Below are positions 26,037 through 35,258 of a stretch of 64,000 nt of DNA, in pieces (the stretch's first letter is position 1; each line of letters begins with the position of its first letter). The stretch comes from RFSX01 sp965248155 (GTDB taxonomy: Bacteria > Bacteroidota > Bacteroidia > Chitinophagales > Saprospiraceae): the NCBI GenBank assembly GCA_965248155.1, contig CBDFIO010000002.1, positions 1,426,001-1,490,000 of the forward strand. Reading direction: 5' to 3'. The translations under genes were made by a program, and so were the position numbers. Under the pieces are notes generated by a model, which was given only the letters and a program-made list of their open reading frames with translations, was not told the origin of the DNA and ran no database searches.

Positions 26037-26909
26037 ATGAAAACATTCATTTACGGACAGAAATGGATTAAAGACAATGAGGCTTATGTTAAACTCTTGA
26101 TCGATAAGCTGGAGAAAGAAAACATAAGCTTCAAGATTTATGAGCCATTCGCTCAACTCATGCCAGACAGAATAAGTTTGTCTCATTGTCTAAGTTCACA
26201 CGAAGAACTCAAAGAGTATAATCCCGAATTTATAATTACTCTCGGTGGAGATGGAACGATATTATCTGCATCTACAATTATTCAAGGATTAGAGACGCCG
26301 ATAATGGGTATAAACCTTGGTCGGCTGGGCTTTCTTGCAAGCATAGAACAGGAAAGAATAGAAATGGCAATTGACCAACTCTTAAGAAAAGAGTATTCAA
26401 TAAGTCCAAGATCAATGATTCTAATGGAATCGGAGCCAAAGATTTTTCCTTCAAGGAATTATGCGCTCAATGATTTTACAATTTTAAAAAGGGACAATTC
26501 CTCGATGATCGTCATTCATACATTTGTGGATGATGTCTTTTTAAATTCCTATTGGGCAGACGGTTTAATCGTATCTACTCCAACGGGGTCAACCGGATAT
26601 TCATTAAGTTGCGGTGGACCAATTATTTTTCCGGAAGCCGATAGTTTTATTTTGACCCCAGTTGCACCTCACAACCTTAATGTCCGGCCAATACTTTTTT
26701 CAAATGAGCATAAGATCAGTTTTAAAGTAGAAGGAAGAACCGATAACTTTTTATGTTCTCTGGACAGCAGGCATGCCATCATTACGTCAGACCATAAAAT
26801 AACCATTAGAAAGAATAGCTTTAAGACAAACATGATAACCCTTGATGGCGACAATTTTATGCAGACAATAAGAAATAAATTGAACTGGGGGTTAGACAAA
26901 AGAAATTGA
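26037..26909 (+). CDS. nadK: NAD kinase
   Basis: 290 residues. NadK makes NADP from NAD. The GGDGT motif with Asp72 is present in ITLGGDGTIL, followed by GINLGRLGFLA, the NE/D loop around LNDFTILKR, and the signature TPTGSTGYSLSCGGPI. The C-terminal ISFKVEGR and DG region are complete. The next gene overlaps it by 4 bases. Confidence 0.97.
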   Translation: MKTFIYGQKWIKDNEAYVKLLIDKLEKENISFKIYEPFAQLMPDRISLSHCLSSHEELKEYNPEFIITLGGDGTILSASTIIQGLETPIMGINLGRLGFLASIEQERIEMAIDQLLRKEYSISPRSMILMESEPKIFPSRNYALNDFTILKRDNSSMIVIHTFVDDVFLNSYWADGLIVSTPTGSTGYSLSCGGPIIFPEADSFILTPVAPHNLNVRPILFSNEHKISFKVEGRTDNFLCSLDSRHAIITSDHKITIRKNSFKTNMITLDGDNFMQTIRNKLNWGLDKRN

Positions 26910-27664
26910 TGATAGCACAAGTACAAATAGGAAACCAACAATATAAGTTTGACCTTACAAAAGCTATTGACATTTCTATCCCATTAAAAAGAGATAAGCC
27001 ACCGGTTGCGTTTGGCGCAAAACCCTACTCAAGCGAACCATTTAAATCAGGAGGATTTGTAGGCGCCTTAGAAGCAGGATCTCCGGTTAATTTTTATGAA
27101 ATCAATATTAATCCCCATGGAAATGGAACACACACTGAGAGTGTGTTGCATATTGATCAAAGAGGAAATTCGATCAACGATACCCTTAAGCAATTTCACT
27201 TTTTATGTCAGCTAATAAGCGTTGAACCAGACTTATTGGAAAACGGAGACAGACAAATTGAGGCAAATCAAATCGAGTCGCTTTTACCGGTTGACAAAAA
27301 TGTTTCTGCTCTGGTAATTCGAACAAGGACCAATTCTGAAAGCAAGCTAAGCCAAAATTATACAGGCACAAATCCATGTTACTTTAGTAAAGAAGCGATA
27401 GAGTTGATTAACCGCACACCAGTTCAGCACCTTTTATTAGATATGCCAAGTGTTGATAAAGAACAAGACGGAGGGGCCTTGATTGCGCACAAAACTTTTT
27501 GGAATATTAAAAGTGAGATTTCAATGAATAAAACAATTACCGAAATGATATATGTAGATGATGTTATAGCAGATGGAGTTTATCTCTTAAACCTTCAGAT
27601 CATTTCTTTAGACATAGATGCTAGTCCATCAAAACCGATTCTCTATAAGGTGCTTGATCAATGA
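26906..27664 (+). CDS. Cyclase / kynurenine-formamidase-like metal hydrolase
   Basis: 252 residues. The cyclase family metal site appears as NPHGNGTHTESVLHI (the H-x-G-T-H type motif) around residue 72, and a later LLLDMPSVDKEQDGG segment resembles the family's second conserved block. Relatives hydrolyse formylkynurenine or cyclise polyketides; many Bacteroidota copies are uncharacterised. It overlaps nadK and the next gene by 4 bases each. Family assigned, substrate unknown. Confidence 0.75.
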   Translation: MMIAQVQIGNQQYKFDLTKAIDISIPLKRDKPPVAFGAKPYSSEPFKSGGFVGALEAGSPVNFYEININPHGNGTHTESVLHIDQRGNSINDTLKQFHFLCQLISVEPDLLENGDRQIEANQIESLLPVDKNVSALVIRTRTNSESKLSQNYTGTNPCYFSKEAIELINRTPVQHLLLDMPSVDKEQDGGALIAHKTFWNIKSEISMNKTITEMIYVDDVIADGVYLLNLQIISLDIDASPSKPILYKVLDQ

Positions 27665-28308
27665 ATTTTGAAAGGGACATATTAAGATCTTCTTTTACAG
27701 AATATCTCAATATTCCAAGAAAAGCTTTTCAGCAAAAGATCAGGTATTACGAACGAAATAAAGCTTCCATTTTACAACTGCCGTTTAATGAATTTATGCA
27801 AATTCAACTTGATTATATTTTTGCACTTTTTGAAGTAAAAGAGCACGATTACTTTCTAAGTATTGTAGACGAAATGATAGAAAATGTAATTTCAGAAAAT
27901 GTTTTTACCGTGAATCAAACAGACATTTACAAAGAGCTTTTAACAAAGAAAGCAATCGCTTCATATAACGTTTTGGATTATAAAACAACCGAACGGGTCG
28001 CCATTGAATTGGTTAGGATGTATCCTGACGACTACCGAATTAAATCAGTTTTACTGAAGAATGAAATAGACAGAACGAGATTCGATGCTCAGAAAACCAG
28101 AGGAGTGATTATCGCCTTACTATTATTTGCCGGCCTTATTATTGCCGTAGAATTATTATTGGTAAGAAGTCTTTTCCCTGCATTCATTACCGAAGTTGAA
28201 ATGACAAGAAACTTACTTATTTTCAGCGCAATTTTTATTTTTGCATTTCATGAAATTTTCATTAGGCTGAAAGCGAATAAAAACCTTAATAGAATCAAAC
28301 AAAAATAA
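27661..28308 (+). CDS. Uncharacterised helical protein with two C-terminal membrane segments
   Basis: 215 residues. The first 140 are helical and hydrophilic with a repeat-like layout (YERNKASILQLPF, YIFALFEVKEHDYFLSIVDEM, IASYNVLDYKTTERVAIELVRMYPDD), suggesting TPR-type helices. Two hydrophobic segments follow (about 145-165 and 178-195). No signal peptide. I do not recognise the family. It is translationally linked to the cyclase gene by a 4-base overlap and followed 2 bases later by a tiny membrane protein gene. Confidence 0.7.
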   Translation: MNFERDILRSSFTEYLNIPRKAFQQKIRYYERNKASILQLPFNEFMQIQLDYIFALFEVKEHDYFLSIVDEMIENVISENVFTVNQTDIYKELLTKKAIASYNVLDYKTTERVAIELVRMYPDDYRIKSVLLKNEIDRTRFDAQKTRGVIIALLLFAGLIIAVELLLVRSLFPAFITEVEMTRNLLIFSAIFIFAFHEIFIRLKANKNLNRIKQK

Positions 28309-28310
28309 TA

Positions 28311-28472
28311 ATGTCTTATACGAGCAGGCACAGATACAAAACAATGAGGGAGAAGAACAGAGCGACATGGAAGCGCATTAAAGTGACTGTTGTCATCTTA
28401 ATATTGGCCTTGATTGTATATGCATACAAGAATAGAATTTCGATTAAAGACTATCTGTGGACTTATCTTTAA
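28311..28472 (+). CDS. Small single-pass membrane protein (53 aa)
   Basis: A short frame from ATG to TAA encodes a very basic N-terminus (SRHRYKTMREKNRATWKRIK) followed by one hydrophobic helix (VTVVILILALIVYAY) and a short tail. The positive-inside pattern and the placement 2 bases after the previous gene support a real gene. Its last 29 bases overlap the end of the convergent flippase gene. Function unknown. Confidence 0.6.
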   Translation: MSYTSRHRYKTMREKNRATWKRIKVTVVILILALIVYAYKNRISIKDYLWTYL

Positions 28473-29943
28473 TTAATATACTTAGCCACTGAGTTCTTTC
28501 AACCTTCCAGGTGTAGATCAAATAGGCGACAAACAGCAAAGCATTTAGACTATAAAAAACGGTTGGCATAAAACAGGTGTTTGCGAAATAACTCAAAGCC
28601 ATAATCCCGAGCACTATTATTATGTTAAACGAAATCTTTTTGACGGGATAGTCAATTGGAAAATGTTTTTGTCCAAGGAAATATGCCAGGATAACCATAG
28701 TGAAAAATGTTGCAAGAGCCGCCCAGGCCGAAACACTATAACCAAATTTAGGAAGATAAACGATACTGATTATACTGGTGATAATTACCCCAATAAAAGA
28801 AATGAATGCACCATAAATCGTTTTATCTGAGAGTTTATACCAAATGGATATATTATAATATATACCAAGCAGAAGGTATGCCAACAAAAGGATTGGGACG
28901 ACGAAAATGGCTTCACGAAGACTGCTGTCTATAAGAAACTTAAACAAATCTATTCCCAAGTAAATAGCCAACACAATGATGCCTCCAATAAGGACAAACA
29001 ACCTGCATATTTTACCATAGAGATTATTTCTGTCTTCCTCTGAAGCATTATTAAAAAAGAAAGGTTCTGCAGCATAATTAAATGCCGTCGTAAAAAGTAA
29101 AAAAATTGATGCAATTTTTTGAGAGGCCCCATATGTTCCTCCTGAAGATATATTACTGATAACATCTTCACCCAGGAAAAACTTTTGCAATGGAACAGCA
29201 AAATATTGATTAAAGCTTCCGCAGATTCCGACAACAATTAATGGAAAAGAATAGTATAGCATTTTTTTCAAAAGAGGTGAATTGAAATAGAACTTCGTTG
29301 ACCGTAAAGAAAATAACAGTACGAGAAAAACAGCAATGCTTGAAATTAAATTGGCTAAGAACACATAATCTATTTCGAAGCGATAAAGTGGAATAAAGGA
29401 AAGAACACCTTTACCAAAAGCCTCCTTGGGAAGCAACTCCAGGAAGAGCAGAACAAGAGAAACGGTAAAAACAACATTAAAGATTTTACAGTAGACGAAA
29501 AAAGCCGCTTTGTTTTCAAGTCTAAGTTTTGCATAAGGAAGCAAAGACAAAATATCAAAGGCTAAAATTATTGAGAACCACCGAACATAATGGGGACTTT
29601 CGGGATAATACAATAAAGAGGCAATCTTATTATCGAATAAAAAACCAACTGAAACAACAAAAACGGCACTTAGAAAAACTGCAACAAGCGCAGAACCGAA
29701 AGCTGCTGGGTTGTTTTGAGATTTAGCTCCGAATCTAAATAAAGCGGTATCTAATCTCATTGAAAACAGCACAAGCAATATGGACACATAAGCATAAAGG
29801 TCAGTGTATATTCCGTACTGATAGCTGTCTTTTAAACGATAAGTAAGATAAACGGTAATAAGTAGGAAGAACAAGATTCTAGAAAGAATATGACCAAGAC
29901 CATAAGTAATTGTTTGTCCTGCAAATTGTCTGATTCTGTTCAT
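28444..29943 (-). CDS. Polysaccharide/lipid flippase (Wzx/MATE-like, MOP superfamily)
   Basis: 499 residues, almost entirely hydrophobic with about 14 membrane segments. The N-terminus (FAGQTITYGLGHILSRILFFLLITVYLTY, given here in part) and the overall layout fit oligosaccharide flippases of the MOP superfamily. Such proteins move lipid-linked sugars across the inner membrane. It is a lone minus-strand gene between two plus-strand blocks and no glycosyltransferases are adjacent, so its substrate is unknown. Confidence 0.85.
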   Translation of the reverse strand: MNRIRQFAGQTITYGLGHILSRILFFLLITVYLTYRLKDSYQYGIYTDLYAYVSILLVLFSMRLDTALFRFGAKSQNNPAAFGSALVAVFLSAVFVVSVGFLFDNKIASLLYYPESPHYVRWFSIILAFDILSLLPYAKLRLENKAAFFVYCKIFNVVFTVSLVLLFLELLPKEAFGKGVLSFIPLYRFEIDYVFLANLISSIAVFLVLLFSLRSTKFYFNSPLLKKMLYYSFPLIVVGICGSFNQYFAVPLQKFFLGEDVISNISSGGTYGASQKIASIFLLFTTAFNYAAEPFFFNNASEEDRNNLYGKICRLFVLIGGIIVLAIYLGIDLFKFLIDSSLREAIFVVPILLLAYLLLGIYYNISIWYKLSDKTIYGAFISFIGVIITSIISIVYLPKFGYSVSAWAALATFFTMVILAYFLGQKHFPIDYPVKKISFNIIIVLGIMALSYFANTCFMPTVFYSLNALLFVAYLIYTWKVERTQWLSILIKDKSTDSL

Positions 29944-30037
29944 TTAATATAGATACAATCCTTAAACGCTCAAGATAATTCAATATATATCCTTCTCAAA
30001 CAAATGTCTTATTTTGTGCTATTTAATACAGCACTAA

Positions 30038-31087
30038 ATGATAGATCTAGAACTTCTAAAGGAAACAACTCAAGTTACTGGGGCACCAGGATTTGAACAC
30101 AAAATCCTGGCTTTTATAAAAAATGAAATTGAAGCGTATGTAGATGAAGTATCTACTGACCCCTTGGGAAACCTTATAGCATTTAAAAAGGGCAAGGGTG
30201 ATCAAAAAGTTATGATTACAGCTCATATGGATGAAATCAGTTTCATCGTGACTCATATTGATGAAAATGGCTTTATAAGATTTCATACACTAGGAGGGTT
30301 CGACGCGAAAACTTTAACAGCACAGAGGGTCATTATTCATGGAAAAAAAGACATCATCGGTGTTATGGGCACGAAACCCATTCATGTACTTACAGCGGAA
30401 GAAAAACTGAAACCCCTTAAAGGCCAGGACTTTTTTATTGATACAGGGCTTAAAGCTGAGGAGGTGACGGAACTAATATCCATTGGTGATCCAATTACAA
30501 GAGAGCGATCTTTTATAGAAATGGGGGAAACAATTAATTCAAAGTCAGTTGATAATCGTGTCTCGGTATATATTCTAATGGAGGCCTTAAAAGAATTGAA
30601 GGACGCACAAATCCCTGTTGACATATACGGTGTATTTACGGCACAAGAAGAAGTAGGAATAAGAGGAGCAATTGCAGCTACCATGGGAATAAATCCTGAT
30701 TTTGGAATAAACCTGGATGTTACCCTGGCCTATGATTTACCAGGCGCCGGAGCTCATGAGCAGGGGACAATGCTTGGACAGGGGACAGCAATTAAAGTAT
30801 TGGACGCAATGACCATATGTGACTATAGGATGGTACAGTTTATGAAAGAAACCGCTAAGAAAAACAACATCGACTATCAAGTAGAAGTACTTACTGCAGG
30901 AGGTACCGACACAGCGGGGATGCAAAGATATTCACGAAACGGATGTATCGCTGGAGGCATTTCTATACCGACAAGATATTTACACCAAGTCATAGAAATG
31001 GCCCACAAAAAGGACATTCGCAACTCTATCGACTTACTTAAAGAATGTCTATTGAATTTAGGAAATTACGATTGGTCGCACAAATAA
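30038..31087 (+). CDS. M42 family metal-dependent aminopeptidase
   Basis: 349 residues, typical for M42. The co-catalytic metal ligands are seen in ITAHMDEISFIV, NSKSVDNRVS, TAQEEVGIRGA (general base Glu), GINLDVT and ISIPTRYLHQ. These enzymes are large cytoplasmic oligomers that remove N-terminal residues from peptides; some are annotated as endoglucanases by old error. The pterin dehydratase gene follows after 6 bases. Confidence 0.92.
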   Translation: MIDLELLKETTQVTGAPGFEHKILAFIKNEIEAYVDEVSTDPLGNLIAFKKGKGDQKVMITAHMDEISFIVTHIDENGFIRFHTLGGFDAKTLTAQRVIIHGKKDIIGVMGTKPIHVLTAEEKLKPLKGQDFFIDTGLKAEEVTELISIGDPITRERSFIEMGETINSKSVDNRVSVYILMEALKELKDAQIPVDIYGVFTAQEEVGIRGAIAATMGINPDFGINLDVTLAYDLPGAGAHEQGTMLGQGTAIKVLDAMTICDYRMVQFMKETAKKNNIDYQVEVLTAGGTDTAGMQRYSRNGCIAGGISIPTRYLHQVIEMAHKKDIRNSIDLLKECLLNLGNYDWSHK

Positions 31088-31093
31088 ATATTT

Positions 31094-31348
31094 ATGTGGA
31101 AAGAGGAAGAAAACAAATTGAAGAAGTCTTATACGTTTAAAGACTTTACAGAGGCCTTTTCTTTTATGACCGCGGTAGCGATAGAAGCGGAGAAAGTAAA
31201 CCACCACCCCTTTTGGACTAATGTTTGGAACAGAGTTGATTTTGAATTAACTACTCATGATGCTGGCAATATAATTACTGAAAGAGACAGAAAACTTGCA
31301 GAAAAAATTGATTCTATATTTAAAAAATACGAAACCCAAAAGTCCTGA
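31094..31348 (+). CDS. Pterin-4a-carbinolamine dehydratase
   Basis: 84 residues, near full family length (about 95). The motif EKVNHHPFWTNVWNRVDFEL corresponds to the conserved H-H-P-x-W-x-N-V-Y-N-x-V block, and TTHDAGNIITERDRKLA to the T-H-x-x-G-x-T-x-x-D segment. The protein recycles tetrahydropterin cofactor; no pterin hydroxylase is nearby. It lies 6 bases downstream of the M42 gene, so they probably share a transcript. Confidence 0.93.
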   Translation: MWKEEENKLKKSYTFKDFTEAFSFMTAVAIEAEKVNHHPFWTNVWNRVDFELTTHDAGNIITERDRKLAEKIDSIFKKYETQKS

Positions 31349-31435
31349 AATTTCGCTGTTAATGTATTGTTAAAGACCAATGCTGAGGTAATTTCATCGA
31401 ATATCAGGCGTTTTTATGTATCAAAAGCGTAAACG

Positions 31436-32605
31436 ATGAAAAGATTAATTCCTTTGGTATTTGCAGGGTTTATTGGAGGACTTGTTGCCTTTACAGCTTT
31501 TCATTTTGCTGTTTCAAATCACCCGCAACAGAGCAACACAAACATTTCACCTAAAGCAATTCTTGCATCAAATAACAGCAGCTCAACCCCTTTCGATTTT
31601 GTGAAAGCAGCAGAGGTCGTTACGCCTGCCGTGGTTCACATCTCTGCCATGGAAAGTAATGAGTTAGCCCAACAGAGATACCAAAACCGAAATGAAAAAT
31701 CTCCATATGATGGATTCTTTGACTCTTGGGACCTAAATGATTTTTTCGGAAGAAATTTTTATCAACCAAAAAATGGAACAGGATCTGGAGTTATTGTATC
31801 TGAAGACGGATATATCGTAACCAATAATCACGTGATTGAATATGCGGACCTTATCAAAGTTTCCTTGCCGGATAAACGAGAATTCTCAGCAATAAAAGTT
31901 GGAACAAATCCAAATACAGATATTGCATTATTGAAAATCGAAGCTACGGGCCTGACAGCGATAGAATTTGCTGACTCAGACAATGTTCGTGTTGGAGAAT
32001 GGGTCGCAGCCATTGGAAATCCGTTTAGCTATCTAAAATCAACGGTTACTGGAGGAATCGTAAGCGCCAAAGGAAGAGATATAGATATTATTCAAGGAGA
32101 AAAGACAATTGAAGAATTTATTCAAACGGATGCGGTAATTAACCCCGGCAATTCCGGAGGAGCACTAGTAAATAATGATGGCTTGTTGATTGGGATTAAC
32201 ACGGCGATTGCTACACCAACTGGTGTTTACGCCGGATATTCTTTTGCGATCCCATCGAACTTGGTTCAGCGCGTAATTAAGGACTTAAAAGAAAACGGCG
32301 GAGAAAGAGAGAGAACTAGATTGGGAGTACAAGGAAACACGGTAGATGACGAACTTGTAAGTGAATATAACCTTAGAACAAATACCGGTTTTTATATTGC
32401 AAAAATTGATAAAGGAAGCGCTGCGCAGTTTTCCGGCGTTTTACCAGGAGATGTAATTGTTGCAATAAATAGCCAAAAAGTAGAAAACTTTGAAGACTTA
32501 TATAAAGAAATGGAATTTGCAAAAGTCGGGGATACGATAAAATTAAAGATCTTAAGGAGAAACAAAGAGATAAATATACCTGTTAGGTTAAGAAAAGGTA
32601 TTTAA
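31436..32605 (+). CDS. HtrA/DegQ-type periplasmic serine protease
   Basis: 389 residues. An N-terminal hydrophobic segment (about 4-24) serves as signal or anchor. The trypsin-like triad is His132 in TNNHVIE, Asp162 in NTDIALLK and Ser240 in NPGNSGGAL. One PDZ domain follows (about 285-385, with GSAAQFSGVLPGDVIVAIN), fewer than the two of E. coli DegP. Expected to degrade or refold damaged envelope proteins. A strong terminator lies behind it. Confidence 0.94.
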   Translation: MKRLIPLVFAGFIGGLVAFTAFHFAVSNHPQQSNTNISPKAILASNNSSSTPFDFVKAAEVVTPAVVHISAMESNELAQQRYQNRNEKSPYDGFFDSWDLNDFFGRNFYQPKNGTGSGVIVSEDGYIVTNNHVIEYADLIKVSLPDKREFSAIKVGTNPNTDIALLKIEATGLTAIEFADSDNVRVGEWVAAIGNPFSYLKSTVTGGIVSAKGRDIDIIQGEKTIEEFIQTDAVINPGNSGGALVNNDGLLIGINTAIATPTGVYAGYSFAIPSNLVQRVIKDLKENGGERERTRLGVQGNTVDDELVSEYNLRTNTGFYIAKIDKGSAAQFSGVLPGDVIVAINSQKVENFEDLYKEMEFAKVGDTIKLKILRRNKEINIPVRLRKGI

Positions 32606-32636
32606 AATAAAGTTGGTTTTTCGTTTTGTTTTGAGA

Positions 32637-32675
32637 CGTCTGCCTATCCTCAAAGGCAGGCGTTTTCTTATTTTT
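32637..32675 (+). terminator. Intrinsic terminator after the HtrA-type protease gene
   Basis: A 9-bp stem CGTCTGCCT / AGGCAGGCG (one G-T pair) with an 8-base loop is followed by the T-rich tract TTTTCTTATTTTT. It separates the protease gene from comF. Confidence 0.82.
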
Positions 32676-32710
32676 ATAAAATCAACAACTTCTTTCAGCA
32701 TATCAGCAGC

Positions 32711-33394
32711 TTGGGCCATGACGTCATGTCGCTTGTTTTCCCAAACACATGTATTTCGTGTGAAGAGAATATAGCCATCAAGCATGATGTATTTTGTGTG
32801 CCATGTAAGATAAGTGTTGGGACAACAAATCACTTTCACGTTAAAGAGAACGAGCTGCTTCAGCGACTAAGCGGAAGAATTGAAATTCATCATGTCGCAG
32901 CACTATTTAATTTTCTAAAAGACGGCGGAATTCAAAAAGCAATTCATGCTTTAAAGTATGGTAAAAGATATCGAGTGGCTCACATCTTTGGTAGGGACGT
33001 AGGTAAGAAGATATTAAATAGCCCACTTTTTTATAGAATTGACACGATTGTACCAATTCCTATACATTGGAAAAAAAGACGTTCTCGAGGATACAACCAA
33101 TGTGAAGAATTCGGGCAAGGAATATCTGAAGTGATTGGGGCGCCACTGGTTGTTAATTCATTGCTACAAATGAAAGGCCAGAAGTCTCAAACACAAAAAA
33201 ACAGATCAGAGCGGTTTCAAAATGTATTGGAGTCTTTTGTTCTTAAAAACCCTGAAAGATTTAAGAGTAAAAGTATTTTATTGGTCGATGACGTAGTCAC
33301 TACAGGAGCGACCGTTGAGGCCGCATATCATTTATTAAAACAAATTCCCGATATTAAAATTCAAATAGCATTAATAGCATTAGCAAATGATTGA
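32711..33394 (+). CDS. ComF family phosphoribosyltransferase-like protein
   Basis: About 227 residues. An N-terminal zinc-finger-like part has CISC and CVPC pairs (LVFPNTCISCEENI, DVFCVPCK), followed by a PRTase domain with PIPIHWKKRRSRGYNQ and the PRPP loop ILLVDDVVTTGATV. ComF proteins support DNA uptake in competent bacteria, though the family is found widely. The likely start is a TTG that gives about ten residues before LVFPN; an ATG 15 bases downstream is the alternative. The next gene overlaps the end by 8 bases. Confidence 0.9.
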   Translation: MGHDVMSLVFPNTCISCEENIAIKHDVFCVPCKISVGTTNHFHVKENELLQRLSGRIEIHHVAALFNFLKDGGIQKAIHALKYGKRYRVAHIFGRDVGKKILNSPLFYRIDTIVPIPIHWKKRRSRGYNQCEEFGQGISEVIGAPLVVNSLLQMKGQKSQTQKNRSERFQNVLESFVLKNPERFKSKSILLVDDVVTTGATVEAAYHLLKQIPDIKIQIALIALAND

Positions 33395-33899
33395 TCAGGT
33401 ATTAATAGAAATCAAAAAGGAATTTGAAAGAAGAATGATTGAGGAATCTCTTTCAAGAATTAAACGATGTCTGGACATATTGAGCCTTGAAGAAGTTTGG
33501 TACAGAAAAAATGAAAACACAAACAGTGTCGGCAACTTGATTTTGCATTTGAGCGGGAACGTGCAGCAGTATATAGGATTTGGTATCGGAGGCCTACAAG
33601 ACAAGCGCAAACGAAATGATAAATTTGAATCCAGAGAAAATATACAAAAAGACAGATTATATGAAAAAATAAAAGAAACAGTAGAAACAGCCAATGGGAT
33701 CATTCAAAAGTTAACTATCGAAGAGCTTGTATTAGACAGGAAGGTTCAGGGCTTTAGTGAAAATACCATATCAGTTATAATTCATGTCATAGAACACTTT
33801 AGCTATCATGTTGGACAGATCACCTTTTACACCAAATACATCAAAGACGAAAACACAGGATATTATTCAGGCCAAAACCTTGACATTACTAGTGATTAA
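33387..33899 (+). CDS. DinB superfamily protein (DUF1572-like)
   Basis: 170 residues forming a four-helix bundle type. The three His expected to bind a metal are seen in LILHLSGN, and in IIHVIEHFSYHVGQI. Members include thiol-dependent transferases, mostly uncharacterised. It overlaps comF by 8 bases and ends 11 bases into the convergent murA gene. Confidence 0.82.
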   Translation: MIDQVLIEIKKEFERRMIEESLSRIKRCLDILSLEEVWYRKNENTNSVGNLILHLSGNVQQYIGFGIGGLQDKRKRNDKFESRENIQKDRLYEKIKETVETANGIIQKLTIEELVLDRKVQGFSENTISVIIHVIEHFSYHVGQITFYTKYIKDENTGYYSGQNLDITSD

Positions 33900-35205
33900 C
33901 GCGCGTTATATTGGCACCCAATGCATTTAGACGTAAGTCTATAGACTCATAACCGCGATCAATTTGTTGAATATTATCAATTCTGCTGGAACCATTAGCA
34001 GAAAGGGCAGCAATAAGGAGCGAAACACCTGCTCGGATATCCGGAGAACTCATTTTTATTCCCCGCAATTGGCTTTTTCTATTCAGGCCAATTACACTAG
34101 CTCTGTGTGGGTCGCATAATATTATTTGAGCACCCATATCTATCAACTTGTCTACGAAAAACAAACGGCTTTCAAACATTTTTTGATGTATAAGAACACT
34201 TCCTTTGGCTTGGGTTGCAATGACCAGTAAAATACTTAATAGGTCAGGAGTAAACCCTGGCCATGGGGCATCATAGATCGTTAAGATCGAACCATCCATG
34301 AAATTTTGAATCTCATAATTGTCCTGTTGGGGAATAACGATGTTGTCATTTACAAGGTCAAAAGAAATACCCAGTTTTCGAAATACAGATGGGATTATGC
34401 CTAACATGTCGAATCTTACATCCTTAATTGTCAAGGGGGATTGTGTCATTGCCGCTAGGCCAATCAAACTACCAATTTCAATCATATCAGGTAAGACGGT
34501 ATGATTTGTTCCACCAAGGCTCTGAACACCTTCAATCCTCAACAGATTAGATTTGATTCCTGAAATCTTCGCGCCCATTTCATTCAACATTAGACAGAGC
34601 TGTTGAATGTAAGGCTCACATGCGGCATTGTATATACTTGTTTGGCCTTCTGCTAATACAGAAGCCATTATAATATTTGCAGTACCTGTAACGGATACTT
34701 CCTCCATATGGACATAGCAGCCCAGAAGCTTGTCTGCTTCCAGAAAGAATTCGTCTTTTTCTTCGTTATAGTTGAATTTTGCACCTAGAGACATAAACCC
34801 CTGAAAGTGAGCATCGAGTCGACGACGACCAATTTTGTCACCACCTGGTTTAGGAAGAAATGCTTTCCCGCATCGTGCTAAAAGAGGTCCCAACAACATG
34901 ACAGAACCCCGAATCCGTTTGGCTTCATGGAGATAATCTTTTGAAGCAAAAAATTCAAGATTTATATTTTCTGCCTTAAAGCTGTATTTGTTATTATCTA
35001 ATCTTTCAACCTCAACTCCGAGGCCTTTCAGAAGGGAGATTAATCGGATGACATCCAGAATATCTGGAATATTGTCAATCGTTACTTTTTCATTAGTAAG
35101 AAGTGTAGCGCTTATTATTTGTAGCGCTTCATTTTTAGCTCCCTGAGGTGTAATAGATCCACTAAGGCGACAATTACCCTCAACAATAAATGACTCATTT
35201 TTCAT
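33889..35205 (-). CDS. murA: UDP-N-acetylglucosamine 1-carboxyvinyltransferase
   Basis: 438 residues of the EPSP-synthase fold, performing the first committed peptidoglycan step. The active-site loop reads KPGGDKIGRRRLD; Asp123 replaces the Cys found in most MurA enzymes. The Cys-to-Asp form is known to be active and insensitive to fosfomycin in other bacteria, and the same loop is what I recall for Bacteroidota in general. SGSITPQGAKNEAL at the N-terminus and APWPGFTPDLLS later are typical. Last gene of the glmS-DUF4290-murA run. Confidence 0.95.
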   Translation of the reverse strand: MKNESFIVEGNCRLSGSITPQGAKNEALQIISATLLTNEKVTIDNIPDILDVIRLISLLKGLGVEVERLDNNKYSFKAENINLEFFASKDYLHEAKRIRGSVMLLGPLLARCGKAFLPKPGGDKIGRRRLDAHFQGFMSLGAKFNYNEEKDEFFLEADKLLGCYVHMEEVSVTGTANIIMASVLAEGQTSIYNAACEPYIQQLCLMLNEMGAKISGIKSNLLRIEGVQSLGGTNHTVLPDMIEIGSLIGLAAMTQSPLTIKDVRFDMLGIIPSVFRKLGISFDLVNDNIVIPQQDNYEIQNFMDGSILTIYDAPWPGFTPDLLSILLVIATQAKGSVLIHQKMFESRLFFVDKLIDMGAQIILCDPHRASVIGLNRKSQLRGIKMSSPDIRAGVSLLIAALSANGSSRIDNIQQIDRGYESIDLRLNALGANITRVNH

Positions 35206-35258
35206 TTTAATGCTTGTATATCAGCACCAAATATATTAAAAGAAAATACAATATTTTG

